A DNA stretch of 64,000 bases from the NCBI RefSeq assembly GCF_016906535.1, contig NC_057376.1, forward strand, positions 868,001-932,000, written 5' to 3'. The position numbers and the translations under genes are program-made. The notes beneath the pieces were generated by a model. That model was not told where the DNA came from. It was given only the letters and a program-made list of their open reading frames with translations, and searched no databases. Positions 58,541 to 64,000 of the stretch are shown piece after piece. The DNA is from Rhizoctonia solani. Taxonomy: Eukaryota; Basidiomycota; Agaricomycetes; Cantharellales; Ceratobasidiaceae. Position 1 is the stretch's first letter. Every line of letters begins with the position of its first letter.

Positions 58541-58894
58541 GTTTATTTGTGCGAAATAATGTTGCTGTTAATGCTATGTAGTGTATAGTGTGAGCCTGAA
58601 GTCAAGTACAATGAGAATGTGTGTTGCCAAGCGCTCGTCTGCGAGGACAGCGAAGACTGATGTGAAGTTGATCAAAACCGCCCCTGATACTACGTTACGC
58701 GCCTATGCCACGTGATCGTGAGGCGTGTTTCATTTGGATTGAAGCCACATTGTAAATTAATTACATGCATACATCCATTAAGAGTGGGACCACCTGGCCT
58801 CACGCTTCTCAGCAAAAGCCAACATCCCTAGGAGCAATGGTCAACATACTGAAGAGCTATAACTCAGGAGTATCAAAGAAACTATCATGCAATA
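58541..58894. other. CDC6 promoter region
   Basis: About 350 bp before the CDC6 start and after the enoyl-CoA hydratase stop. No gene visible. Confidence 0.45.
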
Positions 58895-60082
58895 CTATGA
58901 GTCACGCCGGCGTTCTTTGCGCCATAGAATTGGCTGTGCGACTAAAGCCAATACGCCCCAGGAGAACGGGTTGAGAAGTTGGAATGTGCCACCACTAAAA
59001 GCCTCTCGCAGTCCGAGTGCCTCTTTACGTGCAGTAGTAATCGAATCTTTCCACATACCCTCTTTTTGATCCCGCGTAGCGAATAAACTTTGGAAGAGCC
59101 GACGTTCAAAGTGCAAACCGTCTTTAAGCGAAAGCTCATATGCTAGAATCAGCATAAAATTAGATAATAGTAACAGGCATCACGCTATGAGTTGGCTTAC
59201 CCGCATTCACACTTTCTTTGCCAGCTTGTACGGCAACCCTACCAAACCCAGCAATCGTGCTTGCCATCGAGACCGCCTCCTCAACCAGATCGCCTTCAAT
59301 GATCCTGAGACAAGACCCCATTTTTCCGCTTCCTGGGCCGTAATCATGCGACCAGTGAGTACAAGTTCCATGGCACGCGATTTACCGATAGCATGGGTCA
59401 ATCGCTGAGTACCCCCAGCCCCTGGAATGACGCCAAGCTTAATCTCAGGTTGGCCAAACCGGGCCGTCGGGGAGGCAAGGATAATATCGCACATCATTGC
59501 GAGTTCACATCCACCACCAAGCTAAGTTTCGATCAGTTAGATTACATATAAGCACTGAAACGGGGCGTGCGCTCACCGCAAATCCACTAACTGCTGCGAT
59601 CACTGGTTTAGGAAACGAGGTGATCCTTGTCCAGTCTCCAAGAAAATTGGTTTTGTATACATCCGTGACTGGAGACGTTGCTTAATCTGAATAAGCTTCC
59701 AAGATAACACTGGCAACCACATTGTTTGTCCTTCATTTCTTTGATATCCGCACCGGCTGTAATGAAAAATGTAAGGTCTAATTCAATGTACCAGGGATTC
59801 CTTATTACCTGCGAAGGCCTTTTCGCTGCCCGTCACGACCAATGCTCCAACTTCTTCATCTTTCTCGACTTGATCTAAGACCTCGTTGATCTCTTCAAAC
59901 AATGGAGTGCTAAGTGCGTTCAGAGCTTTCGGGCGGTTGAGTGTCAGTAGAGTCACGTTAGGCTTTGGTCGAGAAACCAAAATGTTTTGATATTCTCTGG
60001 ATAGTGGGCGAGCAGATGCGAATCCGCGGCAGGAGATCCCCATAGCCCTGCTTGACGATTTAGCAACCCGAGATAAGAACAT
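58895..60082 (-). CDS. Mitochondrial enoyl-CoA hydratase
   Basis: Hydrates trans-2-enoyl-CoA in beta-oxidation. The presequence [20 protein letters not shown] is basic and mitochondrial in type. Crotonase motifs are [31 protein letters not shown], then [20 protein letters not shown] with the first catalytic Glu and [20 protein letters not shown] with the second. C-terminal parts read [20 protein letters not shown] and [21 protein letters not shown] base is missing near 59305 (before IIEGDL). The last exon is uncertain: after QKEG the usual end is MSAF-like, but here an open frame continues to the listed stop, so the true terminus may be upstream of it. Six or more exons. Otherwise the active site is complete. 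Confidence 0.85.
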
Positions 60083-61030
60083 CTTTTGCTTTTCCGTAGG
60101 CTATGGGGCAGTCGCTAGAAACGTGGAATGCCTGAATAGCACTTTCCTCGAGCACGGGATCCAATGATCCGAACCGCACCGGAAGCTAGCGCCCGGCGGT
60201 TGGGTATGCTTGCATGTGAAGTTCCAAGGCTTGGGGCTTGGCCATTAGAATGACGCGCCTGGGCGATAAGCACAATATGTCACAATAATGCCCGTATACT
60301 GTGGCTTGAGTGTGTCTGAATACCCCGAAGTTGTCCCCTTTCCACAACAGCCAAGCCATAGTACCACATTTGTAGTACCACAAGATTGGCTCATCCCTGT
60401 AGATGCTCGCCTATTAAAAATTGTACTTGGCAAACTCAAACCGGTGTATTTCCGAACTTGCCAGCTGGCCATGGTATGTCTTCGGCATGCCAGTATGCGA
60501 TTGAGTTTGGAAAGTCTCGCGGCAGATCTTAACGAACAACAAAAGGTGACGTGTATCCTCGCGCTACTGTGTAGAGCTAGGGCTCTAGAGAGATCACCCA
60601 CAAGCTGCCAAATCCCGGGTGATTTTGCCAACGTTAAATCGGCCGCCCACCTAAGCAGCTTACAACACAACCATGTGAGTGTTATCTAAGCCCAGGAACA
60701 GATATCGTATGAGAAGGGACCGACAATCATCTCACTTTAAGTAATGTGTAAGATCGATCAAAGGCAATATAACGTTCACAGCTTATGCATCCAGCGTACC
60801 AGTAACAAGTACAATTACTTTAGCATGAGTCACGAAGCATAACAGGTCAAGTTAAACGAGAAAAGGCCAATTCGCAAGAAATTTTAAGCTCAACACAAAC
60901 GGCCCGTGCACAAGGGTACAAAGCCAGTGTCCGTATAGCTCGCAGAAGAACAAACCGCAAATAGGTCCAAGTGAAATGGTGAGAGGCCACACCGCCCACA
61001 TTGGGTACCAACCTCCCAAATAAAATTAGG
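60083..61030. other. Intergenic region of 0.95 kb
   Basis: Promoter of the hydratase gene and 3' flank of the bZIP gene. Long open frames on both strands overlap each other and lack domain content; no gene is supported. Confidence 0.45.
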
Positions 61031-62448
61031 TCATGCATCACCGGGCTTCTCAGCCTCGGCACCCGCCTCTGCGGTTGCAGGCGGGCCGGGAGGAGCGGGA
61101 GAGCCTTCAGGAACGGCAGCGGGCGTGCCAGACCTGCGGTCGCTCGAGTCTGGCTGGTGAGCAGTTTGACCTTCAACTTGCGGATACCCGAGTGGGGCCA
61201 TATCGTCGATCCCGGAATTCAACGGTCCCGAGCCCGAGTCCTGCGTCGAGTTCTGTGTCTGAGATGGGAGAGATGGATCCAATGCTGGTGCCGGGGGTTG
61301 AGGCTGTCCTGGTTGAGGAGGAGCTGCTTCTGTCGCTACCCCGGGTGGGGGAATCGGCTGGCCTACCGGGGGATTGAGGGGCATTCCGGGAATGGGCACC
61401 GTTTGGATCATAAGTTGTGAGTGCGGGTGTCCGTGCTGAGGAACATATGCTGCGAATGAGTGCCAGGGTCTTAGTTCCGAGGGAATAGGAGAATGTTCCC
61501 GGACATACCAGACAGAGCGGTCCGGAGGGCCTGGTTTTCGGCACGCAACTGTTCAACCAATATCCTCTGGTCTTCTAGACGCCTGTTGGCCTCATCTGCG
61601 TTCGCCAAAGCCACATCGAGCATTGCCGATCGACTCTCGAGTTGCTTCACGTGCCTGATGAATCGGTCAATATGTCTAAATAAATAAACAAACGGCTAAA
61701 GATACACACTGATCACGCCGCTCCCGGAACGCACGCTGGGCCTTTCGGTTCTGCTCGGCTCGCTTACTATTATTGAGCGGGCGAGAGCCGTGAGTTGGGT
61801 TTTGCTGACCCTGCATGGGCGGGGGGGCTTGAGCGGGGACCGGGTTGACGTCGGGACGATACATTGGGGGCGGATGATGAAAGTCGGACGGGCCGGGATT
61901 GGGCGGGGCATATTCTTGAGGAAAGTCGTATGGGACACCGGGGGCAGCTAAGTGGGAGTGGTGAGTGGGCATGGGTGCGGGCAGGTGTGAGTAGGTAACG
62001 CTTACGTGGGCGGGAATTGGGATCATGCATGGGAGCATGGGGAGGCGGCAGAGGAGCTTGTTGGACTTGGGGCACGTTCATCATGTGGTGATAGGGAGAG
62101 TTGGCTGTAAGGAGGGATATGGGATGAGCATGGAGGCATACATAAGCACACGTAAGACAGGAACTGACATCGACGCTCAGGTTGTGGTTGCATAAGTTGT
62201 CTGGAATACCTTGGTTGTTCGGAGTAGGATGTGTAAGACAGATCGTCCCGTGACGAGTGGCGGACGGCGTTTAAAGGGTACGTGCGGCCGGGTTCAGGGA
62301 CTCCTCTGATCGAAAAATGGCCCTGGGTAGAGTGTTGGTGAGTGTCTGGTGAGTGATGCGAATTCGGATGTTGGAGGTGTGTGAGTGAATGGTGATGGGT
62401 AGATGGTGACGGTGCATGGTGGGAGAAATTATTCATTGTCAGACTCAT
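61031..62448 (-). CDS. Yap/AP-1-type bZIP transcription factor
   Basis: Nuclear regulator. Start MSLTMNNFSHHAPSPSTHHH, then a His/Pro-rich N-terminus (NSPYHHMMNVPQVQQAPLPP). The basic region NNSKRAEQNRKAQRAFRERR carries the NxxAQxxFR signature of fungal Yap/Pap1 proteins; the zipper follows, IDRFIRHVKQLE...MLDVALANADEANRRLEDQR, ILVEQLRAENQAL, with hydrophobic heptads. The C-terminus is Pro/Gln-rich (PGVATEAAPPQPGQPQPPAP) and ends AGAEAEKPGDA. There is no cysteine-rich domain of the oxidant-sensing Yap1 kind, so another Yap-family role is more likely. About five exons. An open frame reaches upstream to 62523 without an ATG, so the Met given is the first available. Confidence 0.82.
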
Positions 62449-64000
62449 TCGGGAGAGAACCGGAGCGAGCAGATCGGAGCAAGAGCAAGCGCTGGCTGCA
62501 ATAGCACGCACAACGGAGGACACCGAGCTGGGGGGAGTCTATCCACTTACTAGTGTAGCTAGGGATTATGAGGCAGCGGGGTTGGCTAAGCGTGACCAAG
62601 CGACAGAGCTTATAGAGGGATGGAGATGACGGAGCTGGAGAGGCACCGCTTGGACGTTGCGATCTTGATTGACAGCCGGGTGCTCAGTTTGATCTCGTTG
62701 GCCCTCCTGGTTGTCGTTGCGCCTGAATCCCTAATCAACCACTAATCGCGACTGTTTGTGCGCAGTCCTTGCACCACCACGCCCGAACCGTAAAAACTCC
62801 CCCGGCTCCCCTTCCCGTGGGTTCCGACCCGGCACCCGACGGATCCGCAACTTCCATCCAGCGCCCTATCCCGTTTCAGCTCAGTTTACCCTATCTTGGG
62901 TCTCTCCTACCGTGTGGTATACCCACTCCCTGTCTCTTCCTGTCTCTGCTACTGTTCTTTGCTTTTTTGTCATGACACATCGTATACTACTTCCGGACTG
63001 CTTCCGGGTGCAAATCTTCTTGTCCTATAAACAACTCGCTCGGCCTCACTAAGTAGCGCATAATTTAATATTAAATATTGGTGGAAATTCTTTCTAGCAA
63101 ATATATGCTGGCTCCATTTTGACCGCTCTGTTTTTGACGAGCGGTGATTGCTGGGGATAGTGATGTTAGATGACCGGATGGAGCCCTGGCTGACTCACGT
63201 CCCTCAGGGTTCAGCTAGAGCATTCTCCGAGCCTTGCCGACCTCTGTTCTACTGTTCAAGCCGCAAGAGAATTTATAAATCGTTCCGGTATGTCCGCGGC
63301 AAATGGGCCAACACACGATTTCCGCGTATCTGCGCATGTTGTTTGGTTTTTTATTTACATCTCGCTTAGCACATCGCTTATCTATCGCTTAATAATGATA
63401 TTCGTCAGCCTACGGCCCAACATTTAGCGCCTGTCGCAAATCCCTGTGCATGTTCTCTTGTGTCGATTTTTTCGCACAACCCCTGTTCACTTGTACCTAT
63501 ATGCGGCCTAAACCGTTGCTTCTTTATACTTCCACGCCGCCATCTGATCAAATAACCTCAGTCTTCGGAGATCGTTGTGCCGGGTCATCTATAATCTAAG
63601 TAAAATCTCTGCTGGTCTTTCCGGATGTCTTCTGGCACATTCTCCCCCCGTTTAGTATGTAATAGCGCAACAAGCTTCCCGAACTGGCTCAGGGATTTGT
63701 GCGTCACTTGCTTAGATGGCATTACTCTCGAAGTCTCACGTAACCGACTTTTCCGCTTTTCTCATACTGGGCTCCACGAGAATAAACTAGGACTTAATCC
63801 GCCCCGCATGCACCGCATGTGCCCTCGTGGTTTATCTACTACACTTCCTGATGCCGGGCCTTTGTGGATACCTTGATTCAGTCCCTTCAAACCCACTCCC
63901 TTTCATTTGTGTACCTTGTTTGATACGCATTCTCGGATCCCATCACCTGGGTATTGAGTTTGCTTCTATGCGCAGAATCCCCTCGAGATGTTCTCCTGTA
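62449..64000. other. Right-hand 1.5 kb without a clear gene
   Basis: No supportable gene. The first 300 bp probably hold the leader and promoter of the bZIP gene. Frames near 62756-63052 and 63625-63876 have low-complexity or no domain content. A gene starting beyond the window edge is possible. Confidence 0.45.

Noticed and set aside
60245..60689. Overlapping open frames on both strands (141 and 133 codons)
   Set aside because: No recognisable motif, no supporting splice sites, and they overlap each other; most likely chance.
62756..63052. Plus-strand frame near the right end
   Set aside because: Low-complexity Pro/Arg/Ser content without any conserved motif or promoter signal.

Overview
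This is a fungal nuclear window, almost certainly from a basidiomycete of the class Agaricomycetes. Genes are densely packed on both strands, most are split by many introns of about 45-70 nt with GT..AG ends, and there are TATA boxes and a tRNA with an intron. The combination of pectin lyases, a polygalacturonase and a family 9 pectate lyase fits a plant-associated or litter-degrading species; a Rhizoctonia/Ceratobasidium-type fungus is my best guess, but that is inference, not a database match.

Layout. 0-15 kb: 3' end of the TFIIH subunit gene TFB4, a single-finger zinc protein, the peroxisomal receptor PEX5, a C2H2 transcription factor, a hormone-sensitive-lipase-like esterase, and a gamma-tubulin complex component. 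15-22.5 kb: a pectinase island with two tandem pectin lyase genes and an endopolygalacturonase, all secreted. 22.7-27 kb: a vigilin/Scp160 multi-KH protein. 27.4-28.4 kb: a nearly perfect 297-bp inverted repeat with a 101-bp spacer, lying just upstream of a small membrane-protein gene. 29.9-35 kb: NMN adenylyltransferase and an ELL-type elongation factor, convergent. 35-40.5 kb: gene-poor, holding only a PL9 pectate lyase. 40.5-49 kb: CRY-DASH cryptochrome, a tiny secreted protein, a CFA-synthase-like methyltransferase, a COX14-like protein and, divergent from it, the mitochondrial Mdm31/Mdm32 protein. 49-56 kb: a membrane protein, two secreted proteins transcribed divergently, a Bax-inhibitor-1 family protein and tRNA-Thr. 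56-62.5 kb: CDC6, a mitochondrial enoyl-CoA hydratase and a Yap-type bZIP factor. The last 1.5 kb holds no gene I can support.

Functional themes. The only likely co-working set is the pectin-degrading group (two pectin lyases, polygalacturonase, PL9 lyase), and the heptamer CGGCCCG (either strand) occurs upstream of every one of them. Two mitochondrial genes share one divergent promoter. The rest is ordinary housekeeping.

Quality warning. At least twelve otherwise well-conserved genes are interrupted by what look like single missing bases, mostly in short homopolymer runs. Because essential genes (PEX5, CDC6, MDM31, NMNAT) are affected in the same way, I read these as residual long-read assembly errors rather than pseudogenes. 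Gene models below are read across them. I found no clear evidence of a wholly new biological system; the best leads are the shared pectinase promoter motif, the inverted repeat and the GC-AG introns.
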